From NCBI RefSeq assembly GCF_002303885.1, contig NZ_MRCM01000007.1:124001-188000 (forward strand): DNA of 64,000 nt, read 5' to 3'. Under the pieces are notes generated by a model that saw nothing but the letters and a program-made list of their open reading frames with translations, searched no databases and had not been told where the DNA came from. Source of the stretch: Flavobacterium sp. ACN2. GTDB lineage: Bacteria > Bacteroidota > Bacteroidia > Flavobacteriales > Flavobacteriaceae. The position numbers and the translations under genes are program-made. Of the stretch, positions 63,025-64,000 are shown in pieces (within the stretch, counting starts at the first letter, position 1; the number at the start of each line of letters is the position of its first letter).

Positions 63025-63903
63025 ATGACAAACGAACAAAAAGCTATAAAAGCTACTATCTTTAGTATAGTTGGAAACACCTGCTTGGCCCTTGTAAAAG
63101 GTCTTGCAGGTTTTTTTGGCAATTCTTATGCCTTGATTGCAGATGCGATTGAATCGACGACAGATATATTTGCGTCCTTCTTGGTGCTGTTTGGAATCAA
63201 ATATTCGAATAAACCAGCAGACGAAAATCATCCTTATGGTCATGGTCGTGCAGAACCTCTTATTACCTTTTTGGTTGTTGGATTTTTAATTACTTCAGCA
63301 ACAATTATTGGTTACGAAAGTATTGCTAATATTGGGACTTCGCACGATTTACCAAAATCTTGGACTTTATATGTTTTAGGCGCCATTATTATCTGGAAAG
63401 AGTATTCTTTTCGTTTGGTAATGAAAAGAAGTAAGCAAACAAATAGTTCGTCTTTAGCAGCCGATGCTTGGCATCATAGAAGTGATGCCATTACTTCTGT
63501 GGCTGCTTTTATCGGAATTTCAATTGCCTTAATTATGGGCAAAGGTTACGAATCTGCAGATGATTGGGCTGCGCTTTTTGCCGCTTTTTTTATCTTATAT
63601 AACAGTTATAAAATTTTCAGACCAGCGCTTGGCGAAATCATGGATGAAAATCTAAATGACGATTTAGTAGAAGAAATTCGTGTTGTCGCTTTAACTGTTC
63701 AAGGAATTCTTGGAACCGAAAAATGTTTTATTCGTAAAGCAGGAATGCGTTATCATGTTGATCTTCACGCCATAGTTTCGGCAAAAATTTCAGTAAAAGA
63801 AGGACATGATTTGTCTCATAAATTGCAAGATACTTTAAAAGAACAAATTCCGCAGTTAGGAAATGTTTTGATTCATATTGAACCAGATGATTATCATTGT
63901 TAA
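63025..63903 (+). CDS. Cation diffusion facilitator (divalent metal efflux)
   Basis: 292 residues. Six membrane helices; motifs DAIESTTDIFASFLVLFG (metal ligands D and E), HPYGHGRAEPLI, and DAWHHRSDAITSVAAFIG, with the C-terminal cytoplasmic domain VQGILGTEKCFIRKAGMRYH ending in LGNVLIHIEPDD. CDF proteins export Zn, Fe, Mn or Co with proton exchange; the metal is not clear. Downstream lie two repeats at the end of the window. Confidence 0.92.
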   Translation: MTNEQKAIKATIFSIVGNTCLALVKGLAGFFGNSYALIADAIESTTDIFASFLVLFGIKYSNKPADENHPYGHGRAEPLITFLVVGFLITSATIIGYESIANIGTSHDLPKSWTLYVLGAIIIWKEYSFRLVMKRSKQTNSSSLAADAWHHRSDAITSVAAFIGISIALIMGKGYESADDWAALFAAFFILYNSYKIFRPALGEIMDENLNDDLVEEIRVVALTVQGILGTEKCFIRKAGMRYHVDLHAIVSAKISVKEGHDLSHKLQDTLKEQIPQLGNVLIHIEPDDYHC

Positions 63904-63973
63904 AGATGCTAAGGTTCTGAGATGCTAAGATGCTAAGTTTTTTTCTTTGTCAAAGTTTTAAACTTTGACAAAG
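63904..63973. repeat. GATGCTAAG repeat and CTTTGTCAAAG palindrome
   Basis: AGATGCTAAGGTTCTGAGAT and GCTAAGATGCTAAG (63904-63937) repeat the element before murA. They are followed by a near-perfect palindrome, CTTTGTCAAAGTTTTAAACT then TTGACAAAG (63945-63973), whose degraded copy is at 7941-7971. Both are after the CDF stop codon. Confidence 0.8.
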
Positions 63974-64000
63974 ATTAATTTATAAATCTGCTTAATTTAC

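Overview
The window is AT-rich and tightly packed. It carries SusC/SusD-type and TonB-linked outer-membrane proteins, lipoprotein signals and TANNTTTG promoter elements, and the tRNAs end without an encoded CCA. Together these point to a member of the Bacteroidota, most likely a free-living Flavobacterium related to F. johnsoniae. This is judged from gene content and motif style; no database search was possible.

Layout. 1-1128: 3' part of a secreted beta-helix protein. 1129-1620: tRNA-Pro with a decayed, rearranged copy beside it. 1755-10107: trxB, a PadR/PspC/DUF2807 envelope operon, DUF4870 and DUF4442 genes, and a run of small secreted or lipoprotein genes of unknown role. 10202-16764: copper detoxification cluster on the minus strand (Cys-rich secreted protein, DUF3347 protein, HMA-AraC regulator, CopA-type ATPase, multicopper oxidase with an outer-membrane-like tail). 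16835-18938: AraC regulator divergent from an MFS exporter. 19350-26240: operator/promoter followed by a SusC-SusD-surface lipoprotein operon. 26412-35393: mixed accessory genes (pentapeptide protein, AraC regulator, nucleosidase, sirtuin, beta-glucuronidase, XRE regulator, MgtC, GNAT). 36401-40756: cell-surface signalling cassette (ECF sigma, small protein, FecR, TonB receptor, DUF4249). 41046-47036: antiporter operon, MocR/GNAT operon, small genes and a frameshifted ACT-domain gene. 47110-52089: a 4.9 kb island between 44-bp direct repeats of the 3' half of tRNA-Met, holding a Fic protein and a primase-helicase. 52272-63903: housekeeping genes (aminotransferase IV, YqgE, HU, fmt, recQ, DUF493, DUF4290, murA, a cation efflux carrier) with accessory insertions.

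How genes work together. The copper genes form one transcription unit in which the ATPase exports copper, the oxidase handles periplasmic copper and the HMA-AraC protein probably senses it. The SusCD operon imports an oligosaccharide and looks controlled by a LacI-type repressor encoded elsewhere. The ECF/FecR/receptor cassette couples uptake of an outer-membrane ligand to transcription. The tRNA-Met island is the best candidate for an undescribed system: a self-inhibited Fic AMPylase-like protein beside an archaeo-eukaryotic-type primase fused to a superfamily II helicase, with no integrase visible.

The gaps between genes carry several families of short palindromic repeats (words such as CCACGAATTCACGAATT, GCTCCGCTGGAGC, CGCAAAG and GATGCTAAG), each found at two or more places.
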